Shown: piece after piece, positions 6,976 through 15,627 of the stretch | How positions within the stretch are numbered: the stretch's first letter is position 1 | How the letters are laid out: the number at the start of each line of letters is the position of its first letter | Assembly: GCF_029894335.1 (NCBI RefSeq) | Contig: NZ_JARXZC010000001.1 | Span: 1-64,000, forward strand | Origin: Kitasatospora sp. MAP5-34 | Lineage (GTDB): Bacteria > Actinomycetota > Actinomycetes > Streptomycetales > Streptomycetaceae | Direction of reading: 5' to 3' | DNA length: 64,000 nt | Position numbers and translations under genes: made by a program | The notes under the pieces: model-generated | What the model was told of the DNA's origin: nothing | The model's database searches: none | What the model saw: only the letters and a program-made list of their open reading frames with translations

Positions 6976-8259
6976 ATGACCACCGAGCTGAGCCCTGATG
7001 CCCTGACCGGGCTCCTTGAGCGGGCCCGCCAAGACTACCAGGACCTCACGGGACGCGGGCTCTCGCTCGACCTCACCCGGGGCAAGCCGGCACCGGAGCA
7101 GCTCGACCTCTCCGAGGACCTGCTGAGCCTGCCCGGCGGGCGGCACGCCTCCGCCGACGGCACGGACGTGCGCAACTATGGCGGTCTGCAGGGGTTGCCC
7201 GAACTCCGGGAGATCTTCGCCGGGATGCTCCAGGTGCCGGCGGGGCAGCTGCTGGCGGCCGGGAACTCCAGCCTCGAGCTGATGCATGACTGCCTGGTGC
7301 ACGCCCTGCTGAGCCTGCTGCCGGGCGCCGAGTCGCGCTGGGTGGAGCAGGAGCGGATCGCGTTCCTGTGCCCGGTACCCGGCTACGACCGGCACTTCGC
7401 GCTCTGCGAGCGGTTCGGGATCGACATGATCCCGGTGCCGATGACCGCCGAGGGCCCGGACATGGAGGTCGTGGAGCGGCTCGTCGCCGAAGACCCGACG
7501 ATCAAGGGCATCTGGTGCGTACCGAAGTACAGCAATCCGGACGGCGTCTGCTACAGCGACGCGACTGTGGCGCGGCTCGCCTCGATGAGCACCGCCGCAT
7601 GCGACTTCCGGATCTTCTGGGACAACGCCTACACCGTCCACCACCTCACCGACGAGCCCGTCGAGATCGCCGATCTGCTCGCCGCCTGTGCCGGGGCCGG
7701 GAACCCGGACCGGGCGTTCGTGTTCGGCTCCACCTCGAAGATCACCTCGGCGGGCTCGGGCGTCGCTTTCTTCGGCTCGTCGCCCGCGAACGTGCAGTGG
7801 CTGCTCGGCAACAACGCCAAGCGGTCGATCGGTCCCGACAAGGTCAACCAGCTGCGGCACGTCCTGTTCCTGCGGGACGCCGACGGGGTGCGAGCCCACA
7901 TGGAGCGCCAGCGTGCCCTGCTGCAGCCCAAGTTCGAGGTGGTGGCGCGGATCCTGGACGCCGAGCTCGGCGGGACCGGGCTCGCGACATGGACCTCGCC
8001 CAAGGGCGGGTACTTCGTGACCCTCGAGGTGCCGGACGGCTGTGCCAAGGAGGTCGTACGCCGTGCCGCCGAGGCGGGCATCGTACTGACCCCGGCCGGC
8101 GCCACGCACCCGTACGGCGACGACCCGCGCGACGCGGTCATCCGGATCGCGCCCAGCTACCCTCGCCTCGCGGAGCTGGAGCAGGCGATCGAGGGGCTCG
8201 CCGTCTGCGTCCGGCTCGTGGGGTACGAGCTCGGCCACCGGCTGTACGCGCAGCGATGA
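6976..8259 (+). CDS. aspartate aminotransferase, MocR-like class
   Basis: 427 residues; ATG at 6976 follows GAGAGGAAACAGC. This PLP-dependent fold type I enzyme belongs to the actinobacterial Asp aminotransferase group (PF12897, as in Corynebacterium AspT), which resembles the catalytic domain of MocR but lacks the GntR HTH. Seen motifs: LTRGKPAPEQLDLS near the N-terminus, RNYGGLQGLPELREI, the PKYSNPDG strand, DNAY, and the PLP-lysine region FGSTSKITSAGSG. It transfers the amino group of aspartate to 2-oxoglutarate. It stands alone and looks intact. Its last codons lie inside a 30-bp sequence that recurs inverted at 11705-11734. Confidence 0.9.
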   Translation: MTTELSPDALTGLLERARQDYQDLTGRGLSLDLTRGKPAPEQLDLSEDLLSLPGGRHASADGTDVRNYGGLQGLPELREIFAGMLQVPAGQLLAAGNSSLELMHDCLVHALLSLLPGAESRWVEQERIAFLCPVPGYDRHFALCERFGIDMIPVPMTAEGPDMEVVERLVAEDPTIKGIWCVPKYSNPDGVCYSDATVARLASMSTAACDFRIFWDNAYTVHHLTDEPVEIADLLAACAGAGNPDRAFVFGSTSKITSAGSGVAFFGSSPANVQWLLGNNAKRSIGPDKVNQLRHVLFLRDADGVRAHMERQRALLQPKFEVVARILDAELGGTGLATWTSPKGGYFVTLEVPDGCAKEVVRRAAEAGIVLTPAGATHPYGDDPRDAVIRIAPSYPRLAELEQAIEGLAVCVRLVGYELGHRLYAQR

Positions 8260-8277
8260 CTTTCCGAGCCCGACAGG
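8248..8277 (+). repeat. 30-bp dispersed repeat, left inverted copy
   Basis: It starts GCGCAGCGATGACTTTCC, covering the last codons and stop of the aminotransferase gene and 18 bp beyond. The complement of 11705-11734 matches over 30 bp with one mismatch, so the two copies face each other across 3.4 kb. Confidence 0.7.
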
Positions 8278-8427
8278 ACCCTGCTGCGGGGATTCGGTCC
8301 GCCTCGGCACCCCGGGGCCTGTTGCACGGGAGACATGGGGCGTGGAGGGGTGTCGGCGGACGTTTCGCTTCGCCGTGCGGCGCCCCTGGTGGTGTGATGA
8401 AACCGGGGGCGCGGGAAGGAGAGAGCG

Positions 8428-9408
8428 ATGACCTCACCGGCAGCGGAGCGGAGGACTGTTGCGGGCCCGGTGTCAGTGCGCCCGCTGGGCGAGGCGGACC
8501 TGGACCGGGCGGACGAGATCTTCAGGGTCGCCTTCGGGACGTTCCTCGGAGTCCCCGAGCCGGAGACGTTCTTCGGGAGTGCCGAGTACGTCCGCACCCG
8601 CTGGGCGGCCGATCCGCAGGCGGCCTTCGCCGCGACGGTCGACGGCGAACTCGCGGGATCGAACTTCGCCGCCAACTGGGGCAGTGTCGGGTACTTCGGA
8701 CCGCTGACCGTGCGTCCGGATCTGTGGGACCAGGGCATCGGCAAGCGCCTCATGGAGCCGGTCATGGACTGCTTCGACACCTGGGGAAACCGCCACCTCG
8801 GCCTGTTCACCTTCTCGCACAGCCCCAAGCACCTTGAGCTCTACCGCAGATACGGTTTCTGGCCCCGATTCCTCACGGCCGTCATGAAGAAGCAGGTCGC
8901 GGGCAGTGCGACGGTCCCTGGCCGAGTGCTGTACGGGGAGGTGCCCGCCGCCGAGCGGCCCGACTGGCTGGATGCCGGTCGGGAACTGACCGGGGCGGTG
9001 TACGAGGGCCTGGACCTGGAACGCGAGATCGTGGCCACGCACGTGCAGGGACTTGGTGACACCATCCTGCTCCAGGGCGGCGGCTCCACACTCGACGGCT
9101 TGGCCGTCTGCCACTGCGGAGCCGGATCGGAGGCCGGCGAGGACGTGTGCTTCGTCAAATTCGGCGCCGTACGCCCCGGCCCGGAGGCCGCCGACCGGTT
9201 CGAGCGATTGCTCGACGCGTGCGAGCGGCTGGCCTCCGAGCGCGGCCTGGGACAGCTGGACGCCGGAATGAACCTGGGCCGCCCGGATGCCTACCGGCGA
9301 ATGGCCGACCGTGGTTTCCGCACCTGGTTGCAGGGCGTCACCATGCACAGGCCCAACGATCCCGGCTACAGCCACCCCGGCGCCTATGTGATCGACGACT
9401 GGCGTTGA
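8428..9408 (+). CDS. GNAT acetyltransferase (tandem-domain type)
   Basis: 326 residues with ribosome site AAGGAGAGAG before the ATG. Residues about 16-150 form a GNAT domain: SVRPLGEADLDRADEIFRVA at the start, and the acetyl-CoA loop region LTVRPDLWDQGIGKRLMEP, which fits the Q/R-x-x-G-x-G/A signature (QGIGKRL). Residues about 180-320 look like a second, weaker GNAT-like half (GAVRPGPEAADRFERLLDAC; LDAGMNLGRPDAYRRMADRG). Such two-domain acetyltransferases act on amines or small molecules; the substrate is unknown. It is separated from the aminotransferase by 168 bp, so it is probably transcribed on its own. Confidence 0.85.
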   Translation: MTSPAAERRTVAGPVSVRPLGEADLDRADEIFRVAFGTFLGVPEPETFFGSAEYVRTRWAADPQAAFAATVDGELAGSNFAANWGSVGYFGPLTVRPDLWDQGIGKRLMEPVMDCFDTWGNRHLGLFTFSHSPKHLELYRRYGFWPRFLTAVMKKQVAGSATVPGRVLYGEVPAAERPDWLDAGRELTGAVYEGLDLEREIVATHVQGLGDTILLQGGGSTLDGLAVCHCGAGSEAGEDVCFVKFGAVRPGPEAADRFERLLDACERLASERGLGQLDAGMNLGRPDAYRRMADRGFRTWLQGVTMHRPNDPGYSHPGAYVIDDWR

Positions 9409-10435
9409 GACCATCCGCAGGCCCGGGGAGCTTGGCCGGGGCCGCTCGATGGCGGTGGAGGAGCGGAGATGATCGACCAGCTCAGGCAGTCGCTGCGGGC
9501 CCCGCCGCACCGGGCCCGTCCCCGGCCCGCACCGGTACCCAGGGACGCGAGCACGGGCGCACCCAGAAGCACGATCACGGGTGCCGGGAGGATGCGGCTG
9601 AGACCGGCCCGAGGTGCGTTTCCGCGATGCACAGGCCCGCAAGCCGGGCCGTCAATGGTGCCGAGTTTCCTCTTCCCCCGCTGTCACCGGGCGGGGTGTC
9701 GGGCATGACGTGCGGATTCTGCAGCTGCTCGCCTGCACCGGGGTCGCGATGCCCGCTCAACTCCATGCCTGGCTCACCCCGACGGCGAAGAGCACCAGGA
9801 CGGTACGCCGCCACCTCGGCACGATGGCCCGGGCCGGCTGGCTGATCAGCAAGATCGCCTCCTACGACCACTACCGGACCGCCGCACCCCGCCCCACCAG
9901 CTCCCGGAACACCGGCAGCAGCCCTGGACCGCGTCCGTTCACATCCGGTTCGCAGTGGACCCTTCGATGTGGGAAGCAGGACGGGCCGTCACCGATGCGT
10001 TGGTGGCGGCCTGTTGTGATCGGGGTTGTTCATGCGGCCAGGTTGGCGAGGGCCTGGCGTGCGCGCTGGGTGGTGCGCTCGGCGCGGTTCTTGAGGCGGA
10101 GCGCGCGGATGAGACGGCGTGGAGACGGCGGCGGTCGCGTCGTTCGGACATGGGCACCCTGCCCCCCTCCCGCCCGTCCACGCCAGCACGGGCCCGCGAC
10201 ACGCCGCCCGCCACCCACGTTCAGTACAGCGGCTGCGTCATCGATGCGACTGGCGCTCGATCCGGAGCCCCGCGTCGAGCTGCTGCCCGCTGCTCATCTC
10301 GCCGGGGTCCTGGCGGGGCGTGTTGGACGCATGTTCGCCGTTTGGGGGACGTGGGAGTGTCGGGCCGGGCTGTTGCCGGTGTGGCCTGGGAGCATGCGGG
10401 GAATCAGAAGACCCCTCGATCGAAGGTTTGTACAC
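9409..10435. other. 1-kb region of gene remnants
   Basis: Besides the relaxation-protein-like fragment listed separately, coding-like patches occur on the minus strand: 9500-9632 (a hydrophobic stretch LPAPVIVLLGAPVLASLG) and 10030-10110, ending IRALRLKNRAERTTQRARQA. None has a full frame with a start site. The last 60 bp should hold the promoter of the HU gene. Confidence 0.4.
9704..9890 (+). pseudogene. winged-helix replication-relaxation-like fragment
   Basis: The frame HDVRILQLLACTGVAMPAQL, then TRTVRRHLGTMARAGWLISK matches the N-terminal winged-helix of actinobacterial replication-relaxation (PF13814-type) proteins from integrative elements and plasmids. It then loses coherence after about 60 codons. 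No start codon is convincing. It suggests that a conjugative or integrative element once occupied the region. Confidence 0.45.
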
Positions 10436-10717
10436 ATGAACCGCAGTGAACTGGTGATCGCGATCGCCGAGCGCGCCGAGGTGGACCGCAAGGCCGCCGA
10501 CGCGGTCCTGAACGCCTTCGCAGAGATCACGAGCGAGGTCGTCGCCAAGGGGGACGAGAAGATCACCATCCCCGGCTTCCTCGGCTTCGAGCGGACCCTG
10601 CGCGCCGCCCGCACCGCACGCAACCCCCAGACCGGCGACCCCATCGACATCCCGGCGGGGCACAGTGTCAAGGTCAGCGCCGGCTCCAAGTTGAAGGACG
10701 CGGCGAAGGGCAAGTGA
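10436..10717 (+). CDS. hup: HU-family nucleoid protein
   Basis: 93 residues, the standard HU length. It starts MNRSELVIAIAERAEVDRKA (helical dimerisation part) and contains the DNA-binding arm region with ARNPQTGDPIDIPA, the bacterial HU signature (GRNP-TG--I-I). It lacks the long Lys/Ala-rich tail of HupS, so it is HupA-like. It binds DNA without sequence preference and compacts the nucleoid. The start is the ATG at 10436; a longer open frame upstream is not coherent. It is flanked by remnants on both sides but looks intact. Confidence 0.92.
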   Translation: MNRSELVIAIAERAEVDRKAADAVLNAFAEITSEVVAKGDEKITIPGFLGFERTLRAARTARNPQTGDPIDIPAGHSVKVSAGSKLKDAAKGK

Positions 10718-10819
10718 CACAAGTCCAGGGGCTGGTAACCGCAGTTCCGTTCTGATTTCTCTGCCCGCTGTTGTCACGCGGACCGCGTGAGCCGCTCGGC
10801 CGTCGGGAGTCTGCGGACG

Positions 10820-10960
10820 TCAGACCCCCGTGGCCAGGGACAGGCCGGTGAACAGCATTGTCGTGGCGACCAGGGCGACCAGGGCGTCCAGGACGCGCCA
10901 GGAGGAGGCACGGTGGAAGAAGCCGGCGAGCAGGCGGGCGCCGAAGCCCAGCGCCGCCAG
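10820..10960 (-). pseudogene. LysE/ArgO exporter, C-terminal fragment
   Basis: The complement reads LAALGFGARLLAGFF, HRASSWRVLDALVALVATTM, LFTGLSLATGV and a stop. This is the last transmembrane helix and tail of LysE-family basic amino acid exporters (pattern ALGF-ARLL, WR-LD-LVAL-M). Roughly the first three quarters of the protein, with at least four helices, are absent. The fragment abuts the argP fragment of the opposite strand at about 10958-10960, which marks a deletion junction. Confidence 0.75.
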
Positions 10961-11653
10961 CTCGCCCGCCTGGAGGGCGACGCACGTGACGCGCTCGGGA
11001 TGGCCGAGAGTGGAGAGGGCGCCGAGCCGTCGGGCCCCTCCTGGCTGCCGATCGCGGTCAACGCGGACTCGCTGGCGACCTGGTTCGTACCCGCGCTGGC
11101 CTCACTCGCGCGGGACGCGCGGATCCACGTCGACCTGCGCCGCGAGGACGAGGCGCACACGACCGCCCTGCTGCGCGCAGGCGAGGTGATGGCGGCGGTC
11201 ACCTCCTCGCCCGATCCGGTAGCGGGCTGCTCGGTGCGCCGGCTCGGCGCGATGGTCTACCTCCCGGTCGCCGCGCCGCAGTTCGCCGCTCGCTGGCTCG
11301 ACGGCGACGCGGCCCTGCTGCTGCCGAACGCCCCCGTGGTCTGCTTCGACCGTCGCGACGAGCTGCAGGACGCCTTCGCCAACGAGCTGGCGGATGGTCA
11401 GGGAGCCAGCCTGCTGAGGCACTACGTCCCGTCCAGCGAGGGCTTCGCCGACGCGGTGACGGCTGGCCTCGGCTGGGGCCTCGTCCCTCGCAGCCAGGCC
11501 GAGCCCCGGCTGCGCAGCGGTGCGCTGGTCCAGTTCCTCCCGGGCCGCACAGCCGAAGTTCCGCTCTACTGGCAGCAGTGGCGCCTCGACTCGCCCGCGC
11601 TGGCGGCGGTCGCCACGGCGGTAGCGGCGGAAGCGGCGCGGACCCTGCAGTAG
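10959..11653 (+). pseudogene. ArgP/LysG-type LysR regulator without its HTH
   Basis: From QLARLEGDARDALG the frame carries a full ArgP-type effector domain: LPIAVNADSLATWFVPAL, LRREDEAHTTALLRAGEV, GAMVYLPVAAPQFAARWL, then HYVPSSEGFADAVTAGLGWG and a normal end at 11653. ArgP/LysG regulators begin with an LysR HTH of about 80 residues that is absent. The codons before QLARLEG are the antisense of lysE. In many actinobacteria argP and lysE are divergent, so one deletion removed both N-termini and the shared promoter. It cannot act as a regulator. Confidence 0.8.
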
Positions 11654-12121
11654 TCGCACTGCCCAAGCAGATCAGGAGTCGCCCCACGAGGCCTGGCGGC
11701 GCGACCTGCCGGGCTCGGAAAGTCATCGCTGCGCCTGGGTTCCCCTGGAGGTCTCCGCCGCCGACGTGCGCGAGTACGGCAAGGACTTCTGGGACGACTA
11801 CGCCGCCACCCCCCCCGCTCACGATGCTGCGCTGCCGCGCCCGACCCCCGAGCGGCCCATCCCCGGTTCGGCCGAGGACGGGCCGCCATCCGGCACCAGG
11901 TCGGCACCCTGGACCTCGCCTGCGGCACGCGCGGAGCCCTTCGCTCCGCACTGTCCCACCCGTCCGCGCCTTCTCCCCGTCGCAGGCCAACCCCCTCTGA
12001 TCGGCTACATCGAGAAGAGCCACCAGGGCGCGGGCCAGGAGACGACCTCCACCTCCAAGCCGGGGGAGAAGCGGGGCTGAGCCGTGAACTGAGCCAGTGG
12101 GTTCACCGGGAGCAGCGATCG
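11654..12121. other. 468-bp stretch without an intact gene
   Basis: It holds the right 30-bp repeat and a coding-like plus-strand patch (PLEVSAADVREYGKDFWDDY from about 11742) that degenerates within 30 codons. Near 12000 another patch (LIGYIEKSHQGAGQETTS) ends in TGA at 12080. I recognise neither and see no start signals. Confidence 0.4.
11705..11734 (-). repeat. 30-bp dispersed repeat, right inverted copy
   Basis: Its complement matches 8248-8277 with one mismatch in 30 bp. It sits 50 bp after the argP remnant, outside any intact gene. Confidence 0.7.
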
Positions 12122-12155
12122 GAAGGGGGCGGGGCAGCATCGGCTCCGCCCCTTC
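12122..12155 (-). terminator. terminator of the PH-like membrane protein gene
   Basis: GAAGGGG-CGG pairs with CCGCCCCTTC with one bulged G and a GC-rich loop, about 45 bp beyond the stop of the minus-strand gene at 12201. Confidence 0.55.
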
Positions 12156-12200
12156 GCTGTCCCCGTGCCGGTCCGGCGTCCAGGGAAGAAGGACGGCGGC

Positions 12201-13313
12201 CTACGGGGCGGCTGCCCCGCGAACTCGGTGTGCCAACTGGGCTGTGGATATGGCGAGCACTGCCTCCTGAGGGTCGGCAAGGCCGAGCAGGACCGGGGCC
12301 TGACCGCAGGCCAGCGGCCATACCGCCGTCCCGGTTGGCCGCTCCCGCCGGGTCGGCGCGCACACCACGTTGCCGTCGAGGACCGCCGGTGGGCCCAGCG
12401 TGGCCAGGTTCGCTTCGCGCACAGTCGGGCGGCGCAGCCGCCAGATCGCCGTCAGCCGGCGGTCCGTCAGCACGTACACGGAGCTGGCGACTCTTGCCCG
12501 GCGCAGCAGGGGGCCGCCGATCGTCGCGGCCAGTCCGACCGCCACGGGTATCGCTGTGGTGGCGGGTTGGACGGGAGCGGGGAAGTCCCAGTTGACCAGC
12601 ACGGCCGCGAGGGTGAACAGCACTGCGGCGAGCGCCTGCCGGGCGTCTCGCGGCCCGTACCACCAGCTCACCTTCGCCGGGCGGCCCGTCCACAGCACCC
12701 TCTCGCCGGGGGCGGGAGTGAAACCGGGCGGCAATCCTCCCAGCGGTGTCACGGCCTGATCCCCCCGGTCGGCCCCGGCCGCCATCGTCTGCGCGGCTTG
12801 TGTCACCGTTCGCCGCACCGCTTCGGCATCGGTCAGCGCGCGGAGCCGGGGCATCCACCCGGCCACCGGCTGCGACCGGAAGCTGTCGGCCACCAGCTCG
12901 AACAGACTGGTCGGGCGCGCGGAGCGGAACACCAGGTCGCAGCCGCGCACCACCGGCTCCGGCAGCTGGTCGAGCCACCACGAAGCAGTGCCGTCGGTGC
13001 TCGACACCACCACCCTGAGATCCGTCACACGGTAGACCAGGCTCCGCCGGACCGCCGGACGTACCCGCAGCAGTCGGCGGGCATCGAGCAGCAACTGCGT
13101 CCACCAGCCGGACAGGAGGACCAGCACCGCGGCCCTCACCGACCATGGGACGCCTGCCTGCCAGGTCACCGTTGCATACGCGACCGAGGCGACCGCCATG
13201 ACGGACAGGGCGGCGAGCCCGAGCCATTCGGACACGCTCCGCCCACCGCCGTCGGACCGCTCCGTCCACAGCAGGCGTTCGCCCGGCAGCAGATCGTCGG
13301 ACACCGGCTCCAT
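12201..13313 (-). CDS. membrane protein with two PH-like modules
   Basis: 370 residues from the ATG at 13313, which follows AAGGAGCGCC; the open frame upstream is not coherent. The protein has an internal duplication. Each half begins with LLPGERLLWTERS or PAPGERVLWTGRPA, continues with two transmembrane helices, and then a basic strand-rich section (YRVTDLRVVVSSTDG; YVLTDRRLTAIWRLRR). This is the plan of actinobacterial membrane proteins with bacterial PH-like domains. Function unknown. A truncated sigma factor gene lies upstream on the same strand, but with no sign of an operon. Confidence 0.7.
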   Translation of the reverse strand: MEPVSDDLLPGERLLWTERSDGGGRSVSEWLGLAALSVMAVASVAYATVTWQAGVPWSVRAAVLVLLSGWWTQLLLDARRLLRVRPAVRRSLVYRVTDLRVVVSSTDGTASWWLDQLPEPVVRGCDLVFRSARPTSLFELVADSFRSQPVAGWMPRLRALTDAEAVRRTVTQAAQTMAAGADRGDQAVTPLGGLPPGFTPAPGERVLWTGRPAKVSWWYGPRDARQALAAVLFTLAAVLVNWDFPAPVQPATTAIPVAVGLAATIGGPLLRRARVASSVYVLTDRRLTAIWRLRRPTVREANLATLGPPAVLDGNVVCAPTRRERPTGTAVWPLACGQAPVLLGLADPQEAVLAISTAQLAHRVRGAAAP

Positions 13314-13659
13314 GGCGCTCCTTTCAGGTATGAAAGGGCATATCGTGGCATCTGGCCTGGCCGGCCCTTCAGGGGGCCCACAGCCGACGGTGGTCCACGG
13401 GGCGCCCCGGGCGCCGCCGCAGAACCGAGGGGAGGCAGACCCGGCGCATGCCCACCGCAGCGCGATCACGGAGGGCGCCAACCATCGCTCGCATGACGCA
13501 GCGCGCTCCGGACAGCAAGACCGGCCAACCTTCCTCACAGCGGTGATCCCGGGGACGACGCGGACCTCCCGCGCCTTCGGCACCCGCAGTGCACCCAGGA
13601 CAGCGGCCGGGAGGCGAAACCCCGCCATCCCGCGATCGGCCGACGCGGGGGTGGGCGCG

Positions 13660-13839
13660 GCCTAACCGGATCATGGTCTCCTGCACCACGTCGTCCACGT
13701 CCGGGCGGCCGTTCATCGCGCGTCCGACGACGTTGTACACCAGCGGCAGGTATCCGGCGATCAGCCGGTCCCGGGCCTCTTCGTCCCCGGCGCGCGCAGC
13801 CGCGACCACCTCGGTGCCTATGCCGCCCTCCCTGTACAT
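13660..13839 (-). pseudogene. N-terminal fragment of an RNA polymerase sigma factor
   Basis: Starting MYREGGIGTEVVAAARAGDE, the frame gives EARDRLIAGYLPLVYNVVGR and PDVDDVVQETMIR, which is sigma region 2.1-2.2 of an ECF-like Streptomyces sigma factor. At VVQETMIR (about 13665) the homology stops; the remaining open frame has no region 2.4 and no region 4. A ribosome-like GAGGA precedes the start. The gene is cut just after the core-binding helix and cannot recognise a promoter. Confidence 0.7.
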
Positions 13840-14026
13840 CCGCTGTCCTCACAAGTTTCGACCGCACGGACCCCCGTGCCTTTGGAGACCCCTCGCGGCG
13901 CGGCGGACAACGGAAATCCCGCCGTGGATTCCGGTCGGGGTTTTCTCGTTATCCCGGCCTCGTCCGGCGGTCTCCCAGGGCGTCGGAACGAACACCGGCG
14001 CGAATCCGCCCAGGAAGCAGACCAGT

Positions 14027-14959
14027 ATGAACGACGACCTCACGACGCCCCTACCCCGCGACCTCGGGGAAGGGCCCGGGCACGGCCCGGTGACCGGCGA
14101 GGATCCAGCCGCAGCGGCGGCCGGCGCGAGGGCGCGCCGCCGGGGTTCCCGGCGTCGTGATGCCGGGTCCGGCCGGCGCCGGGCCGCGGTGATCTCGGCG
14201 GCCGCCGCGCTCGTCGTGGCCGCCGTAGCCGGACACGGCGTCATGTCCGCCGCCCACTCCAGCGCCGGGAACGCGGCGGTGGCGGTGGCCGCAGGCGACC
14301 TGCCACCGGCGCCGACCACCCCGGGTACGCCCGCCGCCCTCTCCTCCGCCTCCACCACCGCGTCCGTGCCGGCCTCCGCCAGCCCGTCGGCCCCGGCCGG
14401 CAGCACGGCACCGGCAGCCGGCTCGCCCTCCGCCGGCGCCGGCACCTACCGGAAGAAGTCCGCCGCCCGACCCACCGCCCGACCCACCGCCACACCGACC
14501 GCCACGGCATCCGACGACAGCCGGCCCGGCGGCACCGCAGCCGTCACCACCGCGCCACCGGCCACCGGGACCGCCGCACAGTTCGCCCGGCAGGTCGCCG
14601 ACCTCACCAACACCGAGCGCGCCAAGGCCGGCTGCGGCCCGCTCACCGTCAACCCGCAGGCGCAGACCGCCGCCCAGGTGCACTCCGACGACATGGTCGC
14701 CCGCCACTACTTCGACCACCCCGACCCCGAAGGCCACCACGCCGACTACCGACTGATCGCCGCGGGCTACAGCTTCAGCTCCTGGGGCGAGAACATCGCG
14801 TACGGGCAGCCGGATCCGGCCGCCGTGGTGGACGAGTGGATGCACAGCCCGCCCCACCGCGAGAACATCCTCAACTGCACCTTCACCGTCATCGGCGTAG
14901 GCGTCAACTTCGGCGCCGACGGCCCCTGGTGGACACAGGTCTTCGCCACACCCGCCTGA
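14027..14959 (+). CDS. secreted CAP/SCP-domain protein
   Basis: 310 residues. The start at MNDDLTTPLPRD follows AGGAAG; the frame is open far upstream but not coherent. Residues about 50-72 form a single membrane/signal helix (AAVISAAAALVVAAVAGHGV) after a basic cytoplasmic stretch. Residues about 75-185 are a Pro/Ala/Thr/Ser-rich linker. The C-terminal 125 residues are a CAP (SCP/PR1, YkwD-type) domain: LTNTERAKAGCGPLTVNP, HSDDMVARHYFDHPDPEG, WGENIAYG, WMHSPPHRENILNC. It is probably exported and cell-wall linked. A single gene. Confidence 0.85.
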   Translation: MNDDLTTPLPRDLGEGPGHGPVTGEDPAAAAAGARARRRGSRRRDAGSGRRRAAVISAAAALVVAAVAGHGVMSAAHSSAGNAAVAVAAGDLPPAPTTPGTPAALSSASTTASVPASASPSAPAGSTAPAAGSPSAGAGTYRKKSAARPTARPTATPTATASDDSRPGGTAAVTTAPPATGTAAQFARQVADLTNTERAKAGCGPLTVNPQAQTAAQVHSDDMVARHYFDHPDPEGHHADYRLIAAGYSFSSWGENIAYGQPDPAAVVDEWMHSPPHRENILNCTFTVIGVGVNFGADGPWWTQVFATPA

Positions 14960-15627
14960 TCGTCACCCGCCCGACCGTCACCCGCCTCCGGCGTCGGCCG
15001 GGAACCCCCGCACGGCCCACCCGATTTCTCGGACACAGGGCTTCGCCCGCACCCCGGGCGTCCACGGATCCCCCTTCCCGGGCCGCGCCTGCGCTCGCGC
15101 CAATGCGAGCTGCCGACCCGGGTACTCGGACCGCCCCGTCCAGATCTGCGACGAGGAGACGGCGACCGGGGCGTTCGGGAGCGCCCCGGTGGCGGTCGGG
15201 CCGGGGCGCGGTGTTGCTGCTCGCCGTTGCCCACCTGTCACATCGTCAGGACGTCACAGCCGCCCACCTCTCGTGAATGCTTACCGCCGGTGAGCGTCGC
15301 GCGGTTCGCGCCATAAGTAGTGGCTATGCATTGGAAAAGTCTGCTTCTGGGTCGTCATGCACAGTGATATTGCACCTACTGTATGCAATTGCACATGCTG
15401 ACATTCAGTCTCACGGCGACCGGCCCATGATAACAGTTCCATAACATTGGACTAGACCACAGTGCCTCATCAGTCGCAACTGGCGGAGAATCAACGCACT
15501 CTGATGATCCGTCACCTAGATGCGTCGGGGGCAATTCTTCCCGCGCAGACCAGTGGTATCGACAGCCGGTCGGCTCTGGCAGACTTCCCCGCATTCGCTC
15601 ATCTGACGGGGAATGAGATCTGACTAC
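14960..15627. other. 668-bp intergenic region with AT-richer promoter part
   Basis: Bases 14960-15290 look like decayed or non-coding GC-rich DNA. Bases 15300-15620 are distinctly less GC-rich than the surroundings and contain the probable promoter of the papain-like protease, with ATTGCAC twice (around 15368 and 15388), a TGCAATTGCA palindrome and a DasR-like site. I see no reliable gene. Confidence 0.5.
15446..15461 (+). promoter_or_regulatory. DasR-like (dre) site
   Basis: ATTGGACTAGACCACA matches the Streptomyces dre consensus (ACTGGTCTAGACCAGT) in most positions, with core TGGACTAGACCA at 15448-15459. It lies about 170 bp upstream of the secreted protease gene. DasR is the GntR-type repressor that responds to aminosugar phosphates. 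Assignment is by consensus only. Confidence 0.45.

Noticed and set aside
6412..8310. A 632-codon minus-strand frame
   Set aside because: It lies opposite the clearly real aspartate aminotransferase gene and has no coherent protein pattern.
13589..14026. Upstream extension of the CAP-domain gene
   Set aside because: The 146 extra codons run through the truncated sigma factor region and a promoter; the signal helix and a ribosome site support the start at 14027.
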